Of a stretch of DNA of 64,000 nt, positions 25,930-34,660 are shown one piece after another. The position numbers were made by a program, and so were the translations under genes. A model generated the notes under the pieces. It had not been told where the DNA came from, made no database searches, and saw only the letters and a program-made list of their open reading frames with translations. The stretch spans positions 248,001 to 312,000 of the forward strand of contig NZ_SIZW01000041.1 in NCBI RefSeq assembly GCF_009866805.1, read 5' to 3'. Position 1 is the stretch's first letter; each line of letters opens with the position of its first letter. Origin of the DNA: Schauerella aestuarii. GTDB lineage: Bacteria > Pseudomonadota > Gammaproteobacteria > Burkholderiales > Burkholderiaceae_B.

Positions 25930-26957
25930 ACTCGACGCGCTCGGCACGCCGCCGCACTCTGGGTTTGCTATCGGCCGCACTCATGGCGCTGAACATCGGT
26001 GCGGTTCACGCGGCCGACGCTCCGATGTCCGTGGTGGCCAGCTTTTCCATTCTGGCCGACATCGCCCGCGAAGTCGGGGGCCCCGATGTCAAGGTCGACA
26101 CGCTGGTGGGACCCGATGGCGATGCCCACAGCTACGAGCCCACGCCGCAGGACGCCAAACGTTTGAGTACCGCGCGCGTGTTGGTGGTGAACGGCCTGGA
26201 CTTCGAGGCATGGTTGCCGCGGTTGACGCAATCGTCGGGCTTCAAGGGGCAGACGATCGTGGCCAGTACGGGTGTGACGCCACGCCCGTTTGCAAGCGGC
26301 CATGATCATGACCATGAGCATGATCAAGGTAAGGATGGCGGTCACGATCATGATCACGACAAGGCAGGCGCCGATGCCCACGGGCATAAACACGCCGCCG
26401 GTCACGCGCACGGCGCGCACGATCACGGCAGCAACGATCCGCACGCGTGGCAGGATCTGCGCAACGGCGTGCGTTACGCGCAGAACATCGCCGAAGGTTT
26501 CGCTGCCGCCGATCCGGCGCGTGCCGCTGGCTATCGGGCTCGCGCGGCCGCTTATGTGGATCGGCTGCAAGCCTTGAATGCCCGCATCACGTCACAGTTT
26601 GCGGCCATTCCCGCGGCACAGCGCAAGGTGGTCACCTCGCACGATGCCTTCGGATACTTCGGCCAGGCCTATGGCATCGTGTTCATCTCTCCGGTGGGCA
26701 TGTCGACCGACGCGGAACCTTCTGCGGCCGATATGGCGCGGCTGATCGCCCAGGTGAAGCGCGATAAGATTCGAGCTGTTTTTGTTGAAAACATCAGCAG
26801 CCCGCGTCTGGTCGAGCAGATCGCCCGCGAAACCGGGGCGCGCACCGGCGGCACGCTTTACTCCGATGCGCTGTCCAAGCCAGGGCAGCCGGCTGCGACT
26901 TACCTCGGAATGTTCGAATGGAACGCCAAACAACTCGTCAACGCCTTGCAGCCCTGA
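25926..26957 (+). CDS. znuA: Zinc ABC transporter periplasmic binding protein
   Basis: Cluster A-I solute-binding protein capturing periplasmic zinc, 343 aa with a signal peptide ending near VHAAD. Metal-ligand candidates are the His in DAHSYEPTPQD, NDPHAWQD and SHDAFGYFG, and the Asp of LYSDALS. Between the first two lies a His/Asp-rich loop of about 55 residues, the hallmark separating ZnuA from manganese-binding relatives. The frame overlaps the next gene by 40 bp. This is the cassette member that fixes zinc as the likely substrate. Confidence 0.94.
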   Translation: MNSTRSARRRTLGLLSAALMALNIGAVHAADAPMSVVASFSILADIAREVGGPDVKVDTLVGPDGDAHSYEPTPQDAKRLSTARVLVVNGLDFEAWLPRLTQSSGFKGQTIVASTGVTPRPFASGHDHDHEHDQGKDGGHDHDHDKAGADAHGHKHAAGHAHGAHDHGSNDPHAWQDLRNGVRYAQNIAEGFAAADPARAAGYRARAAAYVDRLQALNARITSQFAAIPAAQRKVVTSHDAFGYFGQAYGIVFISPVGMSTDAEPSAADMARLIAQVKRDKIRAVFVENISSPRLVEQIARETGARTGGTLYSDALSKPGQPAATYLGMFEWNAKQLVNALQP

Positions 26958-27655
26958 TCCACCGGGCGGCGCGGTTGCCCGTTACGCGGCGCCTCGCCGG
27001 GTTGGCGCTCGCGCAGGCGGTGTGCTGGCCGGTTGCGACACTCGCCCATCCGCATATGTGGATCGACGCACGTGCCGTGTTCGATGTGGATGCGGCGGGC
27101 AATCTGACGGCGATCGAGCAGCGGTGGATGTTTGATGAGATGTTTTCGACCTACGCCATGCAAGGCGTGAAAAAGCAAAAGGGCGGCGCGTATCCGCCCG
27201 ATAAATTACGGGCCATGGCCGATGACTGGATGCAGGCCTTGGGGGATCCGATCTCGCACTACTTCACACGCGTGACGGTCGATGGCGAATCGCTTCAATA
27301 CGCGCCGCCGCGCGACCCGGCAGTGCAATGGGATGCCAAGCTGCAGCGTTTGGTGTTGCGCTTTACGTTGCCATTGGCCAAGCCGGTCGCGCTGGCCGGC
27401 AAGCGAGCCGATATCGACATCTACGACCCCACGTATTTCGTGGCCTATGCGTTCGATGCGCCGGGCGCGATCGCGCTGGCGTCCGGAGCACCGTCGACGT
27501 GCAAGCCGACCTACCGGCCGCCTCGCCAATTGGACTACGCCACCATGCAACAACTCGCCGCCATTCCGCCCGATCCCGACAGCTTGCCCGACGAGTTGCT
27601 GGCGATCACCAAGGGACTCACGCATCGTGTCGAGGTGGCATGCGCGGCATCGTGA
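26918..27655 (+). CDS. DUF1007 periplasmic protein, metal-transport accessory
   Basis: A 245-aa DUF1007 protein. A basic N-terminus and hydrophobic segment give a signal peptide ending at ATLA, exposing HPHMWID at the mature N-terminus, the conserved His motif of the family and a probable metal site. YFVAYAFD and a late Cys (STCKPTY) are also family-like. DUF1007 genes usually pair with NicO permeases, as here. The 40-bp overlap with znuA is long, and a start further in is possible. Its exact role is unknown; delivery of periplasmic metal to the NicO partner is inference. Confidence 0.85.
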   Translation: MERQTTRQRLAALIHRAARLPVTRRLAGLALAQAVCWPVATLAHPHMWIDARAVFDVDAAGNLTAIEQRWMFDEMFSTYAMQGVKKQKGGAYPPDKLRAMADDWMQALGDPISHYFTRVTVDGESLQYAPPRDPAVQWDAKLQRLVLRFTLPLAKPVALAGKRADIDIYDPTYFVAYAFDAPGAIALASGAPSTCKPTYRPPRQLDYATMQQLAAIPPDPDSLPDELLAITKGLTHRVEVACAAS

Positions 27656-28890
27656 TGCAGAGGCAGCGCCTGCGGGATCGAGGCCGATTGGGCAAGGGTG
27701 CGGCGGTACGTGCCGTAAAGCCGATGTGGCAAGCGGCGGCGTCAAAGACAGCAATGCGCATTTCGCCCGCGTTTGCCCGTCGCGTATGGCGTGACGCGAT
27801 GGTGGTGATCGCTATCGGAATGGCACTTGGGATCATTGCGCTCTGGGCACCGACAGCCGGGGCACAAGGCGCGCATCCGTTCGGTGTGCCTGAATCGGCG
27901 CGGGGCGGCACCGGGCCGGAATGGTTGTCGGGCTTTTTCGGCCAGGTGTCGATCTGGCAATCGCACTTTTATCGGCAGCTCACGCATGCGGTGCGGGCGT
28001 GGCAGCAGGATGGCCATGCGGCTTGGACGCTGATCGGGCTGTCGTTCGCGTACGGCGTATTCCACGCGATGGGCCCGGGGCACGGCAAGGCGGTGATCAC
28101 GGCGTATGTGCTCGCCAACCGGCAAACGGCACGCAATGGCGCCTTGCTGGCGATGCTGTCGGCACTGGTGCAGGCGTTGGTGGCCATCGCAATGGTGCTC
28201 GTGCTCGCGGCGGTATTGAACGTGACGGCGGCCACGATGAATCAGGCCACGTGGTGGTTGGAAGCGGTGTCGTACGCGGTGATTACCGCACTCGGTGCGT
28301 ATCTTGTGTGGACACGCGCGGTGCGGCCGTTGTGGCGGCGTGGTGCACCTGCAGGTGAGCCGCATGCCCACCATGCCCCTGCTGATGCCCACGTCCATGT
28401 TCATGCCGATGCGCATTCGCATGCGTCTGCAGAGGACCATTCGCATCGCCATCACCACGAGGCTGCCCGGGTTCACTTGCATCACCACGATCATGTCCAC
28501 GACGATGCCTGCGGATGCGGGCACGCCCATGTACCGGATCCGGCATTGGTCAGCGGCCCGCTCAATCTGCGGCGTGCTTGGTCGGCCATCGCGGCCGTTG
28601 GCCTGCGTCCGTGCAGTGGCGCGATCATCGTATTGGTGTTCGCGCTCTCTCAGGATTTCCTGTTTGCCGGCATCGCGTCGGCGTTGGCGATGGGCCTGGG
28701 CACCGGTCTTACGGTGGCGGCGCTGGCGTGTCTGGCGGTAGGTGCCGGTGCGCTGGCCGAGCGAATCGGGCGCAGCGGCGGCAGCCGTTGGATGGGTCCG
28801 CTACGCTACGGCATACAGGCGCTGGCGGCGATTGCGGTGCTGCTATTGGGGATATCGCTGCTGGGTGGGCAGATGGCCATGATGGGGTGA
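27655..28890 (+). CDS. NicO-family metal permease (RcnA/nickel-cobalt type) in the zinc island
   Basis: A 411-aa membrane protein of the NicO family. The first domain has the motif FAYGVFHAMGPGHGKAVITAYVL, then helices; a ~70-residue His-rich loop (residues ~240-310, also CGCGHAH) separates it from the second half with LRPCSGAIIVLVFAL. RcnA relatives export Ni/Co, while others act in import. Its place in a Zur-linked operon directly after DUF1007 suggests zinc handling, but direction and substrate are unproven. ATG 27655 shares one base with the preceding TGA; ATG 27640 is the alternative. Confidence 0.85.
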   Translation: MQRQRLRDRGRLGKGAAVRAVKPMWQAAASKTAMRISPAFARRVWRDAMVVIAIGMALGIIALWAPTAGAQGAHPFGVPESARGGTGPEWLSGFFGQVSIWQSHFYRQLTHAVRAWQQDGHAAWTLIGLSFAYGVFHAMGPGHGKAVITAYVLANRQTARNGALLAMLSALVQALVAIAMVLVLAAVLNVTAATMNQATWWLEAVSYAVITALGAYLVWTRAVRPLWRRGAPAGEPHAHHAPADAHVHVHADAHSHASAEDHSHRHHHEAARVHLHHHDHVHDDACGCGHAHVPDPALVSGPLNLRRAWSAIAAVGLRPCSGAIIVLVFALSQDFLFAGIASALAMGLGTGLTVAALACLAVGAGALAERIGRSGGSRWMGPLRYGIQALAAIAVLLLGISLLGGQMAMMG

Positions 28891-28922
28891 GGCAACACTC
28901 GCGCTGGAATGTGAATAAATAA

Positions 28923-28936
28923 AACGTTATATCGTT
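28923..28936. promoter_or_regulatory. Palindrome upstream of znuD, candidate Zur site
   Basis: AACGTTATATCGTT, pairing at 12 of 14 positions about its centre. It lies 63 bp before the znuD start in an AT-rich stretch that stands out from the surroundings. Confidence 0.5.
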
Positions 28937-28945
28937 CCATTATGT

Positions 28946-28964
28946 AATGAAACTATATATCATT
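28946..28964. promoter_or_regulatory. Candidate Zur box at znuD
   Basis: AATGAAACTATATATCATT has perfect 5-bp outer arms (AATGA/TCATT) and matches the znu-operon box at 12 of 19 positions, including ATG...CAT and the central ATATA. It lies 35 bp upstream of the znuD start codon and probably overlaps its promoter. Confidence 0.6.
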
Positions 28965-28998
28965 CCGTCTCGTATCGAATACCGGACAGGAATGCCCC

Positions 28999-31083
28999 AT
29001 GCGTCTTCGCATCTCACCTTTGGCCCTGGCGCTCGCCACGGCTTCGCTTTCTCCCTTCGCAGTGGCCCAACAGCGCATCCCGGCCGCGTCCCCCGCAGCC
29101 GTCTCGCCCGCCATCCTTGCGCCCATCACCGTCTCGGCCAGCGCGCTGGGCACGGCGGTGGACAGCATGACCACGCCCGTCATCGTGCTGGACGACGATG
29201 GCTTGATGTCGCGGCGTCAATCGACATTGGGCGACACGCTCAACGGCCTGCCCGGCATTCATGCCGATACCTTCGGCGGGGGCGCAAGCCGGCCGGTGAT
29301 TCGCGGGCAAACGGCGCCGCGCGTCAAGGTGCTGTCGGATGGATCTGAACTGCAGGATGCGTCGAGTGTGTCGCCGGATCATGCGGTCACGATCGAACCT
29401 TTGCTGGCCCGCAAGGTGGAAGTGCTGCGCGGCCCCGCTACCCTGCTGTATGGCGGCGGCGCAATCGGTGGCGTGGTCAACGTGCTTGATAACAAGATCC
29501 CGACGGCAGTGCCTGAAAACGGCGTTGAAGGCGAGGCCGAAGTGCGCGGTGCGACGGGAACGCGCGAGCGGGCCGGCGCCGTCGGCATCACGGCAGGCGA
29601 GGGCAACTTCGCGGTGCGCGTGGAGGGCATGAAGCGCGAGAGCGATGACTACCGCGTGCCGGACTGGTCGTCGCGGCATGTCGATGGGTCGTACAGCAAG
29701 TCGCAGCAGGGCAGCCTGGGACTCTCGTGGATCACGCCGCGTGGCTACCTGGGCGTGGCCTATACCTATCTGGACAGCAAGTACGGTTTGCCGGGCCACA
29801 ACCACGAGTACGAGGGCTGCCACCCGCATGGTTCCACATTGCACTGCGGCGGTCATGGTCACGATCACGGTGAGGAAGAAGGCGATGCGCACGACCATGA
29901 TCATGAGCACGGCGCCGAACCGCCGCCTTACGTCAAGCTGCGCAGCGAGCGTTTCGATCTGCGTGGCGAGTATCGCGAGCCGATCGCGGGTATCGAGAAG
30001 ATCCGGCTGCGCGGCGGCCTGACGGATTACAAGCACAGCGAAATCGAAGACGGCGCTGCCGGCACGATTTTCCGCAACCGCGGCTACGACGCCCGACTTG
30101 AAGTCGAGCATAAACCGGTGCTCGGATTGCGCGGCGTCGTGGGCGTGCAAAACGCGTACAGCGATTTTCGTGCAGACGGTGAAGAGGGTTTTCTGCCGCG
30201 CAGCAAAACCCGTTCGACGGGCCTCTTTCTGCTCGAAGAGTATCGGCTTGCAGACGCCTGGCGCCTGGAGTTCGGCGCCCGTCACGATTGGCAGCGCGTG
30301 AAGCCCGTCGATGGGCAGCCGGCATCCGATCTCACGGGCAATTCGTTCTCGGCCTCGGCGATCTGGGACTTCGCGCCCCAGTACTCGGTGGCGCTGTCGT
30401 TGTCGCGCTCGCAGCGCTTGCCGACCGCACAGGAGCTGTATGCGGACGGCGTGCACTTGGCCACCAACACATTCGAAATCGGCGATGCCGACCTGAAAGC
30501 GGAAACGTCGCAAAACATCGATCTGACGCTGCGCAAGACCGCAGGCGATACGACGTTCAGTGTGAGTGCCTTTCATAATCGCGTGAAGGACTACATCTAC
30601 GCCAACACCCTGGATCGCTTCGAGGATTTTCGTTTGATCGAGTATGCGCAGCAAGACGCCGAATTCACGGGTATCGAAGGCGAGATCCGGCACCGGTTCA
30701 CGCCGATATTCTCAGCGAGTGTGTTCGGCGACTACGTGCGCGGCAAGCTCACTGGCGGTCAGGGCAACCTGCCCCGTATTCCAGCGGCCCGACTGGGTGT
30801 GCGAGGCGATGCCACGTGGCAGCAGTGGGGCGCGGGCGTCGAAGTGGCGCATGTGTTTCGTCAGAACGATATCGCCGACTTCGAATCGCGCACCGGTGGC
30901 TACGATCTGGTGAGCGCGATCGTGAGCTATCGCACCAGTCTGGGTCCCAAGGACGCCACCACGATCTACCTGCGTGGCAATAATCTTCTGGACAAGCTCG
31001 CCTACAACCACGCCTCGTTCATTTCGCGCGCGGCGCCGCTTGCCGGACGTTCGATCATGTTGGGTGTACGGACCACGTTCTAG
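28999..31083 (+). CDS. znuD: TonB-dependent zinc receptor
   Basis: A 694-aa outer-membrane receptor for zinc. A signal peptide ends near FAVAQQ; the plug domain carries SRPVIRGQTAPRVKVLSDG and RKVEVLRGPATLLYGGGAIGGVVNVLDN, and the 22-strand barrel ends in a C-terminal Phe (MLGVRTTF). A surface-loop region at about residues 267-310 is His/Cys/Glu-rich (HNHEYEGCHPHG and HDHDHEHG), as in neisserial ZnuD where it binds zinc. It has its own Zur-like boxes upstream, so it is probably a separate transcription unit of the same regulon. Convergent with xerC. Confidence 0.93.
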   Translation: MRLRISPLALALATASLSPFAVAQQRIPAASPAAVSPAILAPITVSASALGTAVDSMTTPVIVLDDDGLMSRRQSTLGDTLNGLPGIHADTFGGGASRPVIRGQTAPRVKVLSDGSELQDASSVSPDHAVTIEPLLARKVEVLRGPATLLYGGGAIGGVVNVLDNKIPTAVPENGVEGEAEVRGATGTRERAGAVGITAGEGNFAVRVEGMKRESDDYRVPDWSSRHVDGSYSKSQQGSLGLSWITPRGYLGVAYTYLDSKYGLPGHNHEYEGCHPHGSTLHCGGHGHDHGEEEGDAHDHDHEHGAEPPPYVKLRSERFDLRGEYREPIAGIEKIRLRGGLTDYKHSEIEDGAAGTIFRNRGYDARLEVEHKPVLGLRGVVGVQNAYSDFRADGEEGFLPRSKTRSTGLFLLEEYRLADAWRLEFGARHDWQRVKPVDGQPASDLTGNSFSASAIWDFAPQYSVALSLSRSQRLPTAQELYADGVHLATNTFEIGDADLKAETSQNIDLTLRKTAGDTTFSVSAFHNRVKDYIYANTLDRFEDFRLIEYAQQDAEFTGIEGEIRHRFTPIFSASVFGDYVRGKLTGGQGNLPRIPAARLGVRGDATWQQWGAGVEVAHVFRQNDIADFESRTGGYDLVSAIVSYRTSLGPKDATTIYLRGNNLLDKLAYNHASFISRAAPLAGRSIMLGVRTTF

Positions 31084-31139
31084 ACGCGGCGTAAAGGTCG
31101 TCTTGCGTTGCCCTGCTGCCTGGGGCGGCGCCTGACGGC

Positions 31140-32093
31140 TCAGCGTGTTTTGCGATTGGCGCGCGGATGCGCCTGGTCGTAGGCCTTTGCCAGGTGCTGG
31201 AAATCGAGTCGCGTGTAGATCTGGGTGGTGGAGATGTTGGCGTGACCCAGCATCTCCTGCACGGCGCGCAGATCCTGCGCCGATTGCAGCACGTGGCTCG
31301 CAAAGCTATGGCGCAACACGTGGGGGTGCACGTGGGTGGGCAGTCCGGCCGATTGCGCCACGCGCTGCAATTGCAATTGCACCACCCGCGGTGAAATGCG
31401 CGCGCCGCGCGTGCCCAGGAAAAGCGCCGCGCGATCGCTGACTGCGGCATCGGGGGCGAGCATCGCCGCGCGAACCGCCAGCCACGCTTCCAGTGCGGCG
31501 ATCGCCTGCTTGCCCACCGGCACATTGCGGCGCTTGTTGCCCTTGCCCACCACATTGACTTCATGCTCCGGCAGGTCGAGCCAGCTCGCCGACGTGTAGT
31601 CGCCCTCGCGCAGGTATTGCACGTCAAGGCCGACCAGTTCCGATAATCGCAGGCCGCTGGCGTACAGCAACTCGAACATCGCCTGGTCGCGCAGGGCGAC
31701 CGGATCGCTGCTGCCCGTGCCGGTCGGGCGGTCGAGCAAGGCTTGCGCATGTTCGACCGACAGTGCCTTGGGCAACCCGCGTGCTGCTTTGGGCGCACGC
31801 ACGCCGGCAACGGGATTCGCGGCGAGGCCGACCTGCGGCCCCCACCATTGATAGAACCCCCGCCAGGCCGCCAAGGTGCGCGCCAGACTGCGCGCGCCCA
31901 GGCCCTGCGCGTGCGCGCGGCCGATGTATTGACGGATGTGTCCCTGGGCGAGCGCGGTCAGCTCGCGCCCATCGGCGAGGGCGACGAGGCGCGCCAGATC
32001 GTGCCGGTAGCCGCTCAGCGTATGCGGCGAATATCGGCGATGCGCCGCCAGATGCTGCAGCCAGTTCTCCATCGGAGCGGGAAGCATCGTCAT
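31140..32093 (-). CDS. xerC: Site-specific tyrosine recombinase XerC
   Basis: Chromosome dimer resolution recombinase acting with XerD at dif; 317 aa. The catalytic residues are all present: R149 (ASGLRLSEL), K184 (VGKGNKR), H258 and R261 (HPHVLRHSF), H284 (LGHANIST) and nucleophile Y293 (QIYTR). The N-terminal core-binding SAM-like domain spans residues 1-100. Context with dapF and DUF484 is the classic dapF-DUF484-xerC order, which identifies it as housekeeping XerC and not a phage integrase. No dif site was recognised in the window. Confidence 0.95.
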   Translation of the reverse strand: MTMLPAPMENWLQHLAAHRRYSPHTLSGYRHDLARLVALADGRELTALAQGHIRQYIGRAHAQGLGARSLARTLAAWRGFYQWWGPQVGLAANPVAGVRAPKAARGLPKALSVEHAQALLDRPTGTGSSDPVALRDQAMFELLYASGLRLSELVGLDVQYLREGDYTSASWLDLPEHEVNVVGKGNKRRNVPVGKQAIAALEAWLAVRAAMLAPDAAVSDRAALFLGTRGARISPRVVQLQLQRVAQSAGLPTHVHPHVLRHSFASHVLQSAQDLRAVQEMLGHANISTTQIYTRLDFQHLAKAYDQAHPRANRKTR

Positions 32094-32105
32094 GGCGGCA
32101 TGGGT

Positions 32106-32840
32106 TTATGCGGGCGGCAACGGCGCGGGCGAGCCGTTGGCTGCCACGCCGTCCACGCCGAACTCAGAGGTGGCCGGGGCATTCAGGCGCTGCAGGGCGG
32201 CCGCGGCCAACTGCGCGATCACATCGAGAAAAGCGGTGCCCATCTCGGTGTGAAAGCGTTGGGCGTCATCCGAGGCGAGTACCAGTAACCCGATCGTGGG
32301 GGCATCGGCGGCGGTGCGCAGCGCTACGAGGGCCAACGACTTGGGCGGTTCGCGCAGCCAGCCGGCCGCCTCGAATCCGGTGTCGTTGCCGCAATAGGGT
32401 TTTTTCAAACTGGCGGCAAACGTCCGCACATCGTCCGATACGCCGTCGGTAAAGCCGCAACCGGCGGCGCCGGCCAGATCCCACACGCGCAAGGCGACAT
32501 CGCTCAATTTGAATTGTTCGGCCAGGCCCAGCGCAATCTCGGCGGGAATGCGATGGGGCACGCTTTCGCCGAGCAAACGCGCGCTCCACTGGGTGATGTG
32601 CTGACCGATCAACTCGTTGGCGGTGGCATTGCGGATCAGTTCGGCCAGCCGCCATTCGATATCGCGGTTGCGCTCGCGCAGCGTCAGAATCTGGCGCTCG
32701 CCCAGCGAAATCGCACGGGTGCCGTGCGGCGAGGGAATCTCCAGCGTGGCGAACACGTCGGCGTGCGTCTGGAAAAAGTCCGGGCGTGCCTGCAGGAAAG
32801 CAGCGACGTCCGAAGCGTCGAGGTCTTGGGATTCGGTCAT
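32106..32840 (-). CDS. DUF484 family protein (GAF-like)
   Basis: A 244-aa cytoplasmic protein between dapF and xerC. The N-terminal DVAAFLQARPDFFQTHADVFATLEIPSPHG motif and ISLGERQILTLRERN coiled region are diagnostic of DUF484, followed by a GAF-like domain (residues ~85-220). The function is unknown even in well-studied relatives. ATG 32840 starts the conserved motif; the longer frame runs into dapF antisense. Confidence 0.9.
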   Translation of the reverse strand: MTESQDLDASDVAAFLQARPDFFQTHADVFATLEIPSPHGTRAISLGERQILTLRERNRDIEWRLAELIRNATANELIGQHITQWSARLLGESVPHRIPAEIALGLAEQFKLSDVALRVWDLAGAAGCGFTDGVSDDVRTFAASLKKPYCGNDTGFEAAGWLREPPKSLALVALRTAADAPTIGLLVLASDDAQRFHTEMGTAFLDVIAQLAAAALQRLNAPATSEFGVDGVAANGSPAPLPPA

Positions 32841-32845
32841 GGCAT

Positions 32846-33730
32846 TCAACGGGTGAGGGCCAGAGAAAAGACGAGTGCGTCGATATCGATCTGGCCCGGG
32901 AAAACGGAAACGGCAGGTCCGGTCATGCGCAATGCCTGACCGTCCCACGCGATATGAAGGGTGCCGCCGCGGGTGTGCACCGCGACCGGGCTATCGAGCA
33001 CGCCGCGTCGAATGCCGGCTGCGACGGCGGCGCAGGCGCCGGTGCCGCAGGCCAGCGTTTCGCCGGCGCCACGCTCATACACCCGCAAGCGGATATGGTG
33101 CCGATCGACGATCTGCATGAAGCCGGCGTTGACGCGGCGCGGAAAGCGCGGATGCGACTCGATGCGCGGGCCTACCCGTTCGACGGGGGCATGATCGACG
33201 TCATCGACGATCTGCACGGCATGGGGGTTGGAAATGGCGACGGTCGATAGCCACACCGGCTGCAGTTCGCCTTCGATGGGCAACGCCCAAAGAATGGCGT
33301 CGCCCTCGGCGCGTGACGCCAGACCGACCGTTTCGAAGGGCAGGTCGGCCGGGTCGAAGCGGGTGCTGCCCATGTCGACGGTGACCTGATTATCGTCGCC
33401 TTCGTTCAGCAGAATGACGCCGGTGGCGATTTCGGCGCGCAGCGGGTTGCGGTCGGAAAGACCCTGCTCGTGCACGAAGCGCACGAAACAGCGGGCCCCA
33501 TTGCCGCAGTGCTCCACTTCGCCGCCATCGGCGTTGTAGATGCGATAACGAAAGTCGGCGTCGTCGCGCGTGGCCGGTTCGACCACCAGGATTTGATCGG
33601 CGCCGATGCCGAAATGGCGGTCGGCGAGCGCGCGGGCGCGCTCCGGCGTCATCTCGATGGACTGCCGGACGCCGTCGAGCACGACGAAGTCGTTGCCAGC
33701 GCCATGCATTTTGGTGAAATTCCAGATCAT
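32846..33730 (-). CDS. dapF: Diaminopimelate epimerase
   Basis: Converts LL- to meso-diaminopimelate for lysine and peptidoglycan synthesis; 294 aa. The two catalytic cysteines are in EHCGNGARC (Cys75) and ACGTGAC (Cys228). [13 protein letters not shown] opens the protein and fixes the start at ATG 33730. It ends 5 bp before DUF484. Confidence 0.96.
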   Translation of the reverse strand: MIWNFTKMHGAGNDFVVLDGVRQSIEMTPERARALADRHFGIGADQILVVEPATRDDADFRYRIYNADGGEVEHCGNGARCFVRFVHEQGLSDRNPLRAEIATGVILLNEGDDNQVTVDMGSTRFDPADLPFETVGLASRAEGDAILWALPIEGELQPVWLSTVAISNPHAVQIVDDVDHAPVERVGPRIESHPRFPRRVNAGFMQIVDRHHIRLRVYERGAGETLACGTGACAAVAAGIRRGVLDSPVAVHTRGGTLHIAWDGQALRMTGPAVSVFPGQIDIDALVFSLALTR

Positions 33731-33769
33731 CCCGGCATTATCGCGCATAAGCCGGGGGCGAAACAGGTG

Positions 33770-34660
33770 TCAGTAAATTTTCGGTTCACCGGGCGGCCGC
33801 GTCTTGAAACGCCGATGCACCCAGTAGTACTGGCTTGGGCGCGCACGCACCCAGTCTTCCAGATCGCGGTTCAGTCGTGCCGTCGCGTCTTCCAGGGAAT
33901 CGTCGCCTGGAAAGTCGGTCATCGGCGGCAGCACTTCGACCAGATAGCGGCCGGTTTCCGGGTCCCAGGTCTCGATCACCGGCAGGACAGCCGCGTCGAA
34001 CTTGCGCGCGATCTGCGCCGTGGCGGGGATCGTGGCGGCCGGGATGCCGAAGAACGGCACAAAGATCGATCCTTCGCGGCCGAAATCCATATCGGGCAGG
34101 TAATACAGCGGGCGATCGGCACGGAGATGGCGGATCAAACCGCGAATGCCTTCCTTGCGGCTCACCAGATGGATGTCGTTGAAGCGGCCGCGCCCGGCGC
34201 GCACGATGGCGTCGATATCGGGATCGCTTTGGGGGGTATACATCGTGGCCCCGGCTTCGACCTTGATCGTCAGGATGGTCGCTGCCGCATCCAGGCCCAC
34301 GAAGTGGGGCGCCAGGAAAATGATCGGCCGCTTGGCTGCGCGCAGCGGCGGCACATGCTCGAATCCGCGCACCTCGATCATCGCGTCGATGGCTTCACGC
34401 GTGCCGAACCACAAGACGCCCCGATCGACGAACGACTGCGCCAGCGCGCGCATGTGCGCTCGCACCCAACGCTCACGCACCGCCACAGGCTCGCCAGGGA
34501 AGCACAACCCGATATTGGTGCGCACGATGTGCACGCGCCGCTTGGCCACGCGCATGGCGATCCAGCCCAGCGCCGCCCCGATCCGCAGGCGGTTGGCCGT
34601 CGGCATGCGCCCGAACCACGACAGCAGCGCGGTAAGCGCGCGCGTCTTCACACTACTCAT
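33770..34660 (-). CDS. Lipid A biosynthesis acyltransferase (LpxL/LpxM family), second copy
   Basis: A 296-aa inner-membrane late acyltransferase transferring an acyl chain from ACP to the lipid A precursor. The catalytic HX4D is APHFVGLD (His near residue 118), followed by a Tyr/Arg-rich ending (YYWVHRRFKTRP) typical of the family. Its start ATG overlaps the stop of the upstream acyltransferase (ATGA), so the two form one unit. The order in which the two enzymes act cannot be read from sequence. Confidence 0.92.
   Translation of the reverse strand: MSSVKTRALTALLSWFGRMPTANRLRIGAALGWIAMRVAKRRVHIVRTNIGLCFPGEPVAVRERWVRAHMRALAQSFVDRGVLWFGTREAIDAMIEVRGFEHVPPLRAAKRPIIFLAPHFVGLDAAATILTIKVEAGATMYTPQSDPDIDAIVRAGRGRFNDIHLVSRKEGIRGLIRHLRADRPLYYLPDMDFGREGSIFVPFFGIPAATIPATAQIARKFDAAVLPVIETWDPETGRYLVEVLPPMTDFPGDDSLEDATARLNRDLEDWVRARPSQYYWVHRRFKTRPPGEPKIY

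Noticed and set aside
29014-30693. A 559-codon open frame on the minus strand
   Set aside because: It is the reverse-strand shadow of znuD, with no recognisable protein motifs.
31140-32093. Tyrosine recombinase as the integrase of a mobile element
   Set aside because: The context (dapF, DUF484) and length identify the housekeeping XerC; no attachment repeats or cargo were seen.
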